Positions 9,266-16,289 of a stretch of DNA of 64,000 nucleotides are shown piece after piece (the stretch's first letter is position 1; every line of letters begins with the position of its first letter). Position numbers and translations under genes: made by a program. This stretch comes from Streptomyces sp. MMG1533 (lineage in GTDB: Bacteria > Actinomycetota > Actinomycetes > Streptomycetales > Streptomycetaceae), in contig NZ_LGDG01000122.1 in NCBI RefSeq assembly GCF_001279775.1, positions 186,001 through 250,000 of the forward strand, written 5' to 3'. The notes under the pieces are model-generated. The model was not told where the DNA came from. It ran no database searches and was given only the letters and a program-made list of their open reading frames with translations.

Positions 9266-9517
9266 ATGCCCGGGCCGATCGCGGGCAAGCGCATCGTACG
9301 GAAGTGGTCGTTCTCGGAGTCGAAAGTCGAGCTGGAGGTGGCTGCCGCTATGGGCGCGAAGGTGTTGGAGCGGTTTCCTGCGGGAGCTCCGCGCGGATCG
9401 TGGCCGGCGGAGGAGTACGCGGCGGCGCGCCGCGCCGAGGGGAAACCGGCGAGGGTGGTCATGGACCTGAAGTCGGACGCATTCCTCGTGGTGGTCCCGG
9501 CGCACGACGAGGACTAG
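9266..9517 (+). CDS. Small conserved-looking hypothetical protein
   Basis: An 83-residue acidic/basic mixed protein (starting MPGPIAGKRIVRKWSF, ending VVPAHDED) with good codon bias and no signal or membrane segment. An in-frame GTG at 9245 preceded by GAAGGG is an alternative start that adds seven residues. It is divergent from the SDR gene and convergent with the LysR gene, which ends at 9545. No family is recognised; the N-terminal half looks like a short beta-alpha unit. Expression is unproven. Confidence 0.5.
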   Translation: MPGPIAGKRIVRKWSFSESKVELEVAAAMGAKVLERFPAGAPRGSWPAEEYAAARRAEGKPARVVMDLKSDAFLVVVPAHDED

Positions 9518-9544
9518 GGCCATCCCTTCACCGGAACGGCGGGC

Positions 9545-10462
9545 TCAGCGGTCGCTCAGTGTCCCGCCCAGCTCCCGGGCCCTGCGTACGAACACCTCGT
9601 ACAGGTCCTGCGCCGCCCGCGGCACCGACTCGGCCTTGCGGCGTTGCAGCATCAGCAGCACCCGGGTCGCATCGCCCTCGATCGGCCGGTAGGTGATCGT
9701 GCCGAGCCGCTCCAGCGGATCTCCGGCCACGCTGAAGTCCGGCAGGACCGTCGCGCCGAGCCCTTCGGCGACCATCAGCTTGCCCATCTCGGCGCCGTCG
9801 GTGGAGTACGAGAAGGACGGGGCGCGGCCGTCCAGGAGCCGGTGGACATAGCGGTGCATGACGTATCCGGAGCGCATCGCGATCAGGGGCTCGGCGAGCA
9901 GCTCGTCCACCGTCACCGCGGGCCGCGACGCGAGCGGGCTGTCGGGGCGCACGCACACCACGGGCCGGCCGCACAGCAATCGGGTGGACTCGAAGCCGGC
10001 GGGCACGTCGTCGCCGTCCAGGTGGTTCACCAGACCCAGGTCGAACCCGCCCTCGGACAGGGCGCGGTGGATCTCCGTCTGCTGTGCGCCGACCACCTCG
10101 ACCTGAGTGACCGGATGCGCCGCACGGAATTCCCGCACCGTCGGGACGAGCAGCGGCACGGTCGCCGCGTTCACCGTGCCGACGCGCACCATCCGGCTGA
10201 TGCGGTGCTGTTCACCGGCCGCCTCTCGCAGCCGGTCCACCGCCTCCAGCACATGGACGATGTACGGCAGCAGCTCCCGGCCCTCCGCGCTCATCGTCGC
10301 CCCGGACCGTTTGCGCTCCAGGAGGTCGACTCCCAGCTCCCGCTCCAGATTTCTCACGGTCTCGCTCAACGCGGGCTGCGACAGGCGTAGTTCCTCCGCC
10401 GCGCGGCGCAGGGAACCGAGCCGTGTCACCGCCGCTATGTATTCCAGCTGTTCGGTCCGCAT
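9545..10462 (-). CDS. LysR-family transcriptional regulator, probable controller of the sulfur-scavenging operon
   Basis: A 305-residue LTTR. The winged helix-turn-helix occupies residues 1-60 (MRTEQLEYIAAVTRLGSLRR, then AAEELRLSQPALSETVRNLE), followed by a periplasmic-binding-protein-like effector domain at about 90-300. It is transcribed away from the leader peptide/sfnG operon, the usual arrangement for an LTTR and its target. Family knowledge suggests a CysB/Cbl-like role sensing a sulfur metabolite, but the effector cannot be read from sequence. The frame is open upstream to 10588; ATG 10462 is chosen because the HTH begins there. Confidence 0.9.
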   Translation of the reverse strand: MRTEQLEYIAAVTRLGSLRRAAEELRLSQPALSETVRNLERELGVDLLERKRSGATMSAEGRELLPYIVHVLEAVDRLREAAGEQHRISRMVRVGTVNAATVPLLVPTVREFRAAHPVTQVEVVGAQQTEIHRALSEGGFDLGLVNHLDGDDVPAGFESTRLLCGRPVVCVRPDSPLASRPAVTVDELLAEPLIAMRSGYVMHRYVHRLLDGRAPSFSYSTDGAEMGKLMVAEGLGATVLPDFSVAGDPLERLGTITYRPIEGDATRVLLMLQRRKAESVPRAAQDLYEVFVRRARELGGTLSDR

Positions 10463-10562
10463 GCCGGAAGAATGCGGGTGATTTCGCGGGGCGTTCAAGG
10501 GTTTCCCTGTCACACGTTCGTGAAATTCAATGGTCCGCGATACGAGACCGGTCGGGTTTTCC

Positions 10563-10599
10563 TTGACGGCCGTCGCGGCCGACTGCAACCATCGACGGC
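10563..10599 (+). promoter_or_regulatory. Candidate promoter placing the transcript start on the leader ATG
   Basis: TTGACG (10563-10568), an 18-bp spacer and AACCAT (10587-10592) form a plausible vegetative promoter. The expected transcription start, about seven bases after the -10 element, falls at 10599-10600, exactly at the ATG of the leader peptide, and no ribosome binding site precedes that ATG. The leader would therefore be translated from a leaderless mRNA. This is an inference from spacing. Confidence 0.5.
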
Positions 10600-10683
10600 A
10601 TGAAGATGCGACTGGACCTCACGCGGCGACGCCACGTCGACCTCGCGCGCGTCTCCAGCGCCTCCTGTTGCTGCGCGGCCTGA
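10600..10683 (+). CDS. Cysteine-rich leader peptide (cis-acting attenuator of the sfn/ssu operon)
   Basis: A 27-residue mini-ORF whose central RRRHVDLARVSS and terminal SCCCAA match the actinobacterial putative leader peptides found before sulfur-assimilation genes (RRHVDL core, then one or more Cys). The three consecutive Cys codons are 10666-10674, four codons from the TGA. The stretch 10662-10671 (CTCCTGTTGC), which includes two and a half of those codons, is perfectly complementary to 10815-10824 (GCAACAGGAG), the ribosome binding site of sfnG. Known mycobacterial polycysteine ORFs act as cysteine-responsive attenuators. The same logic here would hide the sfnG ribosome binding site when cysteine is plentiful and free it when ribosomes stall on Cys codons. 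Confidence 0.82.
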   Translation: MKMRLDLTRRRHVDLARVSSASCCCAA

Positions 10684-10814
10684 TCCCTCCGATCCGCCGC
10701 CGTCTCCCTTCCACGCCGCACCCGTCGCCGGACAGCCGTGTGCCGCGTTTTCCCTTCACCGCCTGAATTCGGCGATCACGCACACCTTTCGGATTCGGCG
10801 TGAGAACAAATTCC

Positions 10815-10824
10815 GCAACAGGAG
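10815..10824 (+). promoter_or_regulatory. sfnG ribosome binding site, complementary to the leader Cys codons
   Basis: GCAACAGGAG includes the AGGAG Shine-Dalgarno, six bases before ATG 10831. All ten bases pair with 10662-10671 inside the leader ORF. The intervening 143 nt hold no obvious U-tract terminator, so control by translation initiation fits better than transcription termination. Confidence 0.7.
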
Positions 10825-10830
10825 TTCCGC

Positions 10831-11958
10831 ATGCCCGCAGCGCCCCTGAAATTCGCCTACTGGGTCCCCAACGTCAGCGGTGGCCTCGTCACCAGCAAGA
10901 TCGAGCAGCGCACCGACTGGGGATACGACTACAACCGCGAACTCGCCGTCCTCGCCGAGAACAACGGTTTCGACTACGCCCTCAGCCAGGTCCGCTACAT
11001 GGCCAGCTACGGCGCCGAGTACCAGCACGAGTCGACCAGCTTCAGCCTCGCCCTGCTGCTCGCCACCGAGCGCCTGAAGGTCATCGCCGCCGTCCACCCA
11101 GGCCTGTGGCACCCCGGCGTCCTCGCCAAGCTCGGCGCCACCGCCGACCATCTGTCGAAGGGCCGCTTCGCCGTCAACGTCGTCTCCGGCTGGTTCAAGG
11201 GAGAGTTCACCGCCCTCGGCGAGCCCTGGCTGGAGCACGACGAACGCTACCGCCGCTCCGAGGAGTTCATCCAGGCCCTGCGCCGGATCTGGACCGAGGA
11301 CCACACCGAACTCGCCGGTGACTTCTACCGGTTGCGCGACTTCTCCCTCAAGCCCAAGCCGCTCAACACCGCCGAGCGCCCGCACCCGGAGATCTTCCAG
11401 GGCGGCAACTCCACCGCCGCCCGCGCCATGGCCGGCCGGGTCTCCGACTGGTACTTCTCCAACGGCAAGGACTTCGACGGGGTCGTCGAGCAGATCGAGG
11501 ACGTACGCAAGTCCGCCGCCGAAGTCGGCCGCAGGGCACCGAAGTTCGGCCTCAACGGGTTCCTCATCGCCCGTGACACCGAGGCCGAGGCCCGCGAGAC
11601 CCTCCGGGAGATCGTCGCGCAGGCCGACACCGAGGCCGTCGAGGGCTTCGGCGCGGCCGTCAAGCAGGCGGGCCAGTCCACCGCCGACCACAAGGGCATG
11701 TGGCAGGACTCCGGCTTCGAGGACCTGGTCCAGTACAACGACGGCTTCCGTACCGGCCTCATCGGTACCCCGGAGCAGATCGCCGAGCGCATCGTCGCCT
11801 ACAAGAAGCTCGGCGTCGACCTCTTCCTCCTCGGCTTCCTGCACTACCACGAGGAGGTCGAGTACTTCGGCCGCCGGGTGCTGCCTCTCGTCCGCGAGCT
11901 GGAGGCGCAACTCCCGGACGACGAGCCCGAGTCCGTCCACGCCCACGCCCACGCCTGA
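10831..11958 (+). CDS. sfnG: Dimethylsulfone monooxygenase, FMNH2-dependent (SfnG)
   Basis: A 375-residue bacterial-luciferase-like flavin monooxygenase. The N-terminus LKFAYWVPNVSGGLVTSKIE and the blocks VNVVSGWFKGEF and PEIFQGGNSTAARAMAGRVS are typical of SfnG, which converts dimethylsulfone plus FMNH2 and O2 to methanesulfinate and formaldehyde. FMNH2 would come from the SsuE encoded third in the operon. The C-terminus ends in a His/Ala tail (HAHAHA). It is the first structural gene after the Cys leader, and its ribosome binding site is the proposed control point. The start is fixed by AGGAG six bases upstream. Confidence 0.92.
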   Translation: MPAAPLKFAYWVPNVSGGLVTSKIEQRTDWGYDYNRELAVLAENNGFDYALSQVRYMASYGAEYQHESTSFSLALLLATERLKVIAAVHPGLWHPGVLAKLGATADHLSKGRFAVNVVSGWFKGEFTALGEPWLEHDERYRRSEEFIQALRRIWTEDHTELAGDFYRLRDFSLKPKPLNTAERPHPEIFQGGNSTAARAMAGRVSDWYFSNGKDFDGVVEQIEDVRKSAAEVGRRAPKFGLNGFLIARDTEAEARETLREIVAQADTEAVEGFGAAVKQAGQSTADHKGMWQDSGFEDLVQYNDGFRTGLIGTPEQIAERIVAYKKLGVDLFLLGFLHYHEEVEYFGRRVLPLVRELEAQLPDDEPESVHAHAHA

Positions 11959-12003
11959 CCCCCCACAGCTTCCGCACCGCACTGCGAAAGAGGTCACCCC
12001 AGC

Positions 12004-13221
12004 ATGAGCACCGTCACGTCCACCGACTGGCAGCAGGTCCCCGCCCCGCAGACCGCCGAGGGCTGGACCGCCCGCGCCGCCGAGGTCGCCGCCGTCCTCG
12101 CCACCGACGCCGCCGCACGCGACCGCGCCGGTGCCACCCCGTACGCCGAGGTCCAGCTCCTCAAGGACTCCGGCCTGGTCACCCTGCTCGGGCCCACGGA
12201 GCACGGCGGCGCGGGACAGGACTGGCCGACGGCCTACCGGGTGGTCCGCGAGGTGGCCAAGGCCGACGGCTCCATCGGCCAACTCCTCGGCTACCACTAC
12301 CTGTGGAACTGGGCCGCCCGTCTGGTCGGCACCCGGGAACAGTGGGAGCACGTGGAGGCCGAGGCCGCCAGGAACCGCTGGTTCTTCGGCGGGGCCGTCA
12401 ACCCCCGCGACAAGGACGTGGTCGTCACCGAGGACGGCGACGACCTGGTCTTCACCGGCCGCAAGTCCTTCTCCACCGGCAGCAGGGTCTCCGACGTCAC
12501 CGTCCTCGAAGGCGTCCTGGAGGGCACCGACAGCCACGTCTTCGCGATCGTGCCCTCCGACTCCGAGGGCCTGACCTTCCACGACGACTGGGACAACATC
12601 GGCCAGCGCCTCACCGAGAGCGGCAGCGTCACGCTCGACGGCGTACGCACACCCTGGTCCTCGGCGGCCGGTTACGTCGACAAGGTGTTCCAGCCGCGCA
12701 CCTACAACACCCTCAACGTGCCCACCATCCAGCTGGTCTTCGTCAACTTCTACCTCGGCATCGCCGGCGGCGCGCTGGAGACGGCCGCCACCTACACCCG
12801 CGAGAAGGCACGCTCCTGGCTGCACGGCGGCCACGAGCGCGCGGTCGACGAGCCGTACGTCATCGACATCTACGGCGACCTCACCGCGAAGCTCTGGGCG
12901 GTCGAGGCCCTCGCCGACGCCGTCGCGGCCGAGGGGCAGAAGCTGCACGACGACCCCGACGCGGTCACCGAGCAGACCCGCGGCGACTTCGAGGTACGGG
13001 TGGCCGCCGTGAAGGCCCGCGCCACCGACGTCTCCCTGGAGATCGCGAGCCGCGTCTTCGAGGTGACCGGCGCCCGCTCCACGGCCGGCGCCGAGGGCCT
13101 CGACCGGTTCTGGCGCAACGTCCGCACGCACACCCTCCACGACCCGGTCGCCTACAAGCGGCGCGAGGTCGGCCGCTGGGTCCTCGAAGGCGAACTGCCC
13201 GAACCCACCTGGTACTCCTGA
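12004..13221 (+). CDS. SfnC/DszC-like flavin monooxygenase of the acyl-CoA dehydrogenase fold
   Basis: A 405-residue acyl-CoA-dehydrogenase-fold protein: N-terminal helical domain, central beta domain with FTGRKSFSTGS, C-terminal helical bundle with FEVTGARST and the terminal THTLHDPVAYKRREVG. The catalytic carboxylate of true acyl-CoA dehydrogenases is not evident, as expected for the SfnC/DszC group, which uses FMNH2 and O2 to oxidise organosulfur compounds. It begins 45 bp after sfnG and precedes ssuE, its likely FMNH2 source. The assignment to SfnC rather than another DszC relative rests on context. Confidence 0.82.
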   Translation: MSTVTSTDWQQVPAPQTAEGWTARAAEVAAVLATDAAARDRAGATPYAEVQLLKDSGLVTLLGPTEHGGAGQDWPTAYRVVREVAKADGSIGQLLGYHYLWNWAARLVGTREQWEHVEAEAARNRWFFGGAVNPRDKDVVVTEDGDDLVFTGRKSFSTGSRVSDVTVLEGVLEGTDSHVFAIVPSDSEGLTFHDDWDNIGQRLTESGSVTLDGVRTPWSSAAGYVDKVFQPRTYNTLNVPTIQLVFVNFYLGIAGGALETAATYTREKARSWLHGGHERAVDEPYVIDIYGDLTAKLWAVEALADAVAAEGQKLHDDPDAVTEQTRGDFEVRVAAVKARATDVSLEIASRVFEVTGARSTAGAEGLDRFWRNVRTHTLHDPVAYKRREVGRWVLEGELPEPTWYS

Positions 13222-13230
13222 CCGCTCCCC

Positions 13231-13261
13231 AGGGGCGCCTCCCGTCACCGGAGGCGCCCCT
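13231..13261 (+). terminator. Strong intra-operon hairpin
   Basis: A perfect 12-bp stem AGGGGCGCCTCC (13231-13242) / GGAGGCGCCCCT (13250-13261) with a 7-nt loop sits between the SfnC-like gene and ssuE. There is no T-run, so it may be a weak or Rho-assisted terminator or an mRNA-stability element that sets lower expression of the downstream genes. Confidence 0.55.
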
Positions 13262-13280
13262 CCTCCCCGAAAGAGGACCC

Positions 13281-13835
13281 ATGGCCACCGTCCTGTCCGT
13301 CTCCGGCTCTCCCTCCGTCTCCTCCCGCACCGCGAAGCTGCTGCGCCACCTCGACGGCCGCCTCGCCGCCCAGGGCCACGAGGTGATCCCTCTCGACGTC
13401 CGCACGATCCCGGCCGAGGCCCTGCTCGGTGCCGACTTCCGGCACCCCGCGATCCTCGAAGCGACCGAGCTGTTCGAGCGAGCCGACGGCGTCGTCATCG
13501 GCACCCCGGTCTACAAGGCGGCCTACTCCGGTGTCCTCAAGGCACTCCTCGACCTGCTCCCGCAGTACGCACTGGCCGGCAAGACCGTCCTGCCGCTGGC
13601 CACGGGCGGTTCGACCGCCCACGTGCTGGCCATCGACTACGCCCTGCGCCCGGTGCTCAGCTCCATGGGGGCGGGCCACATCGTGCAGGGCTGGTTCACC
13701 CTCGACAAGGACATCACCGCTCACGAGGACGGCTCCCTGACCGTCGCCCCCACCGCGAGCGAGGCCCTCACCCAGGTGCTCGACCAGTTCTCCACGGCGC
13801 TGGGCCGTACACCCCTGCTGGCCGCGGCGGGCTGA
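13281..13835 (+). CDS. ssuE: NAD(P)H-dependent FMN reductase (SsuE)
   Basis: A 184-residue flavodoxin-fold reductase. The phosphate-binding loop SGSPSVSSRT at 7-16, the GTPVYKAAYSGVLKALLDLL block and LPLATGGSTAHVLAIDYALR are characteristic of SsuE/MsuE. It reduces free FMN with NAD(P)H and passes FMNH2 to partner monooxygenases. It lies among three such candidates (SfnG, the SfnC-like protein and SsuD), so one reductase probably serves the whole operon. ATG 13281 is preceded by AAAGAGGA; the stop is four bases before the next gene, implying translational coupling. Confidence 0.93.
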   Translation: MATVLSVSGSPSVSSRTAKLLRHLDGRLAAQGHEVIPLDVRTIPAEALLGADFRHPAILEATELFERADGVVIGTPVYKAAYSGVLKALLDLLPQYALAGKTVLPLATGGSTAHVLAIDYALRPVLSSMGAGHIVQGWFTLDKDITAHEDGSLTVAPTASEALTQVLDQFSTALGRTPLLAAAG

Positions 13836-13839
13836 CCCC

Positions 13840-15024
13840 ATGACCGCGAAAGTCATCGCCGACGACGTCGAGGCTCTGACCGTGGCCCGCTCCCTCGCCG
13901 ACGAGTTCCGCGCCGGCGCCTCGCAGCGGGACGCCGAACGCCGTCTGCCGCGCCAGGAGTTGGACCGGATCACGGCCTCCGGACTGCTGGCGGTCACCGT
14001 GCCGGCCGAGCACGGGGGAGCGGACGTACGCCAGGAGACCCTCGCCGAGATCTTCCGGCTGCTCGCCTCGGCCGACGCGAGCCTCGCCCAGATCCCACAG
14101 AGCCACTTCGTGTATGTCAATGTGATCCACCGTCAGGGGACACCGGAGCAACAGGAGTTCTTCTTCGGCGAGGTCCTCGCCGGGCGCCGCTTCGGCAACG
14201 CCCAGTCGGAGGCGGGCACGAAACACGTCCAGGACATCCGCACCCGCCTGGCACCCCGCCCCGACGGCTCGTACACGCTGACCGGCGTCAAGCACTACTC
14301 CACCGGCGCCCTCTTCGCCGACTGGATCCCGGTGCTCGCCCGTGCCGAGGACGACAACCTGCACGTGGCGTATGTGCCCAGGGGCGCCCCGGGGCTCACG
14401 GTGATCGACGACTGGGACGGCATGGGCCAGCGTACGACCGCCAGCGGCACCGTAAGACTGGAGGAGGTGCCGGTACCCGCCGACCGCGTGCTGCCGCACC
14501 ACCTCACCTTTCGGGGACCCCAACTCCACGGGGCGGTCGCCCAGTTGCTGCACGCCGCCATCGACGCGGGCATCGCCGGGGGAGCGCTGGCCGCGGCCGC
14601 CGAGTTCGTCCGCACCAAGAGCCGTCCCTGGTTCGAGAGCGGAGCCGAGACGGCCGCCGAGGACCCGCTGCTGATCCAGCGGTTCGGTGAACTCGCCATC
14701 CAGGTACGGGCGTCCGAGGCGCTCCTGCGCGACGCGGCCCGTGCCGTGGACGGAGCCCGCGCCGACCTCACGGACGACTCGGCGGCCGAGGCGTCCATCG
14801 CGGTCGCCGCGGCCAAGGCGCACGCCGCGCAGACCGCCGTGGAGGTCGGGAGTGCCCTGTTCGAGGTGTCCGGCACCCGTTCCGCGCTCGACTCCCTCAA
14901 TCTGCACCGGCACTGGCGCGACGCCCGCACCCACACCCTGCACGACCCCGCCCGCTGGAAGGTCCAGCACATCGGCAGGTACGTGCTGAACGGCACGCGG
15001 CCACCGCGCCACGGCCTGCTTTAG
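13840..15024 (+). CDS. sfnB: SfnB-family sulfur acquisition oxidoreductase
   Basis: A 394-residue acyl-CoA-dehydrogenase-fold flavoprotein. It is distinguished from the 12004-13221 protein by the SfnB-type blocks VPAEHGGADVRQETLAEIFR, ASLAQIPQSHFVYVNVI and TLTGVKHYSTGALFADWIPV, and ends with the shared THTLHDPARWKVQHIGRYVL. SfnB proteins are needed for growth on dimethylsulfone-type sulfur sources, but their exact step is not settled. It starts four bases after ssuE and ends 25 bp before ssuD, so it is part of the same transcript. The two acyl-CoA-dehydrogenase paralogues in one operon suggest non-redundant substrates. Confidence 0.88.
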   Translation: MTAKVIADDVEALTVARSLADEFRAGASQRDAERRLPRQELDRITASGLLAVTVPAEHGGADVRQETLAEIFRLLASADASLAQIPQSHFVYVNVIHRQGTPEQQEFFFGEVLAGRRFGNAQSEAGTKHVQDIRTRLAPRPDGSYTLTGVKHYSTGALFADWIPVLARAEDDNLHVAYVPRGAPGLTVIDDWDGMGQRTTASGTVRLEEVPVPADRVLPHHLTFRGPQLHGAVAQLLHAAIDAGIAGGALAAAAEFVRTKSRPWFESGAETAAEDPLLIQRFGELAIQVRASEALLRDAARAVDGARADLTDDSAAEASIAVAAAKAHAAQTAVEVGSALFEVSGTRSALDSLNLHRHWRDARTHTLHDPARWKVQHIGRYVLNGTRPPRHGLL

Positions 15025-15049
15025 AAGATCTTCCAGAACGGAGACCCCC

Positions 15050-16195
15050 GTGTCCCTCACCTTCCACTGGTTCCTCCCCACCAACGGCGACAGCCGCCAT
15101 GTCGTCGGCGGCGGCCACGGCACACCGGCCACCGCCTCCGGACGGGACCGGCCTCCGACGGTCGCCTACCTGAGCCAGATCGCCCGTGCCGCCGAGGACC
15201 TGGGCTTCGAGGGTGCCCTCACCCCCACCGGAGCCTGGTGCGAGGACGCGTGGCTGACCACCGCGATGGTCGCCCAGCAGAGCGAACGCCTGAAGTTCCT
15301 GGTCGCCTTCCGGCCCGGCTTCGTCTCGCCGACGCTCGCCGCGCAGATGGCCTCCACGTTTCAGCGGCAGACCGGCGGACGGCTCCTGCTGAACGTCGTC
15401 ACCGGCGGTGAGAGCCACGAGCAGCGGGCCTACGGCGACTTCCTCGACAAGGACGCGCGGTATCGCCGTACCGGTGAATTCCTCGAAATCGTCCGGGGAT
15501 TGTGGGAGGGCAAGACCGTCGATCTGCACGGCGAGCACCTCCAGGTCGAGGACGCGAAGCTGGCACGTGTGCCGGACCCGGTTCCCGAGGTGTACTTCGG
15601 AGGGTCCTCGCCGACCGCCGGTGAGGTCGCCGCCAAGTACGTCGACGTGTACCTCACCTGGGGCGAGCCGCCGGCCCAGGTCGCCGAGAAGATCGCCTGG
15701 ATCAGGGGCCTCGCGGCGAATCAGGGGCGCACCCTGCGGTTCGGCATCCGGCTGCACGTCATCACCCGCGACACCTCCGAACAGGCCTGGGCCGAGGCGC
15801 ATCGCCTGCTGGCTGGCTTCGACGCGGAGACCGTGAAATCCGTACAGGCCGGGCTCGCCCGCAGCGAGTCCGAGGGGCAGCAGCGGATGCTCGCGCTGCA
15901 CGGCGGCGGCAACCGGGACGGGCTGGAGATCCATCCCAACCTGTGGGCCGGGATCGGGCTGGTGCGCGGGGGAGCCGGGACCGCGCTGGTCGGCAGCCAC
16001 GAGGAGGTGGCCGAGCGGATCAAGGAGTACCACGCCCTGGGGATAGAGGAGTTCGTGCTGTCCGGGTATCCGCATCTGGAGGAGGCGTACTGGTTCGGGG
16101 AGGGCGTGCTGCCGCGGTTGGCCGCGGAGGGGCTGTGGCGTCATCCGAACGGTGACCAGGCTGTGCCGTCGGCACAGGTGCCGTTCGCCAACTGA
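15050..16195 (+). CDS. ssuD: FMNH2-dependent alkanesulfonate monooxygenase (SsuD)
   Basis: A 381-residue luciferase-like monooxygenase, the expected length for SsuD. The blocks LTFHWFLPTNGDSR, LKFLVAFRPGFVSPTLAAQM, LLLNVVTGGE and PEVYFGGSSPTAGEVAAKYV are typical. It cleaves C1-C14 alkanesulfonates to aldehyde and sulfite with FMNH2 from SsuE. Translation starts at GTG 15050, after AACGGAGA. It is the last gene of the sulfur operon. No SsuABC sulfonate transporter is linked, so uptake must be supplied from elsewhere in the genome. Confidence 0.93.
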   Translation: MSLTFHWFLPTNGDSRHVVGGGHGTPATASGRDRPPTVAYLSQIARAAEDLGFEGALTPTGAWCEDAWLTTAMVAQQSERLKFLVAFRPGFVSPTLAAQMASTFQRQTGGRLLLNVVTGGESHEQRAYGDFLDKDARYRRTGEFLEIVRGLWEGKTVDLHGEHLQVEDAKLARVPDPVPEVYFGGSSPTAGEVAAKYVDVYLTWGEPPAQVAEKIAWIRGLAANQGRTLRFGIRLHVITRDTSEQAWAEAHRLLAGFDAETVKSVQAGLARSESEGQQRMLALHGGGNRDGLEIHPNLWAGIGLVRGGAGTALVGSHEEVAERIKEYHALGIEEFVLSGYPHLEEAYWFGEGVLPRLAAEGLWRHPNGDQAVPSAQVPFAN

Positions 16196-16222
16196 TGGGG
16201 GGTGCTTTCCATCGTCCGGCGA

Positions 16223-16289
16223 GTGCGGGTTGGTTGTGGCTGGTCGCGCCCACACGGCGGAGCCGCATAGGTCACAGCCCCGCGCCCCT
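16223..16289. repeat. Streptomyces-type interspersed intergenic repeat
   Basis: The stretch starting GTGCGGGTTGGTTGTGGCTG and ending CACAGCCCCGCGCCCCT resembles an intergenic repeat I recognise from many Streptomyces chromosomes. It lies in the convergent gap between ssuD and the next gene and touches the latter's stop codon. Its function is unknown; a role as 3'-end structure is likely. Copy number cannot be judged from one window. Confidence 0.5.

Noticed and set aside
10684..10814. Transcription terminator/antiterminator pair after the leader peptide
   Set aside because: No GC-rich hairpin followed by a T-run was found; the perfect pairing with the Shine-Dalgarno points to translational control instead.
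10756..13248. An 830-codon minus-strand open frame opposite sfnG and the SfnC-like gene
   Set aside because: It is an antisense shadow with Val/Gly/Asp-rich composition; the plus-strand products are clear members of known families and explain the reading frame.
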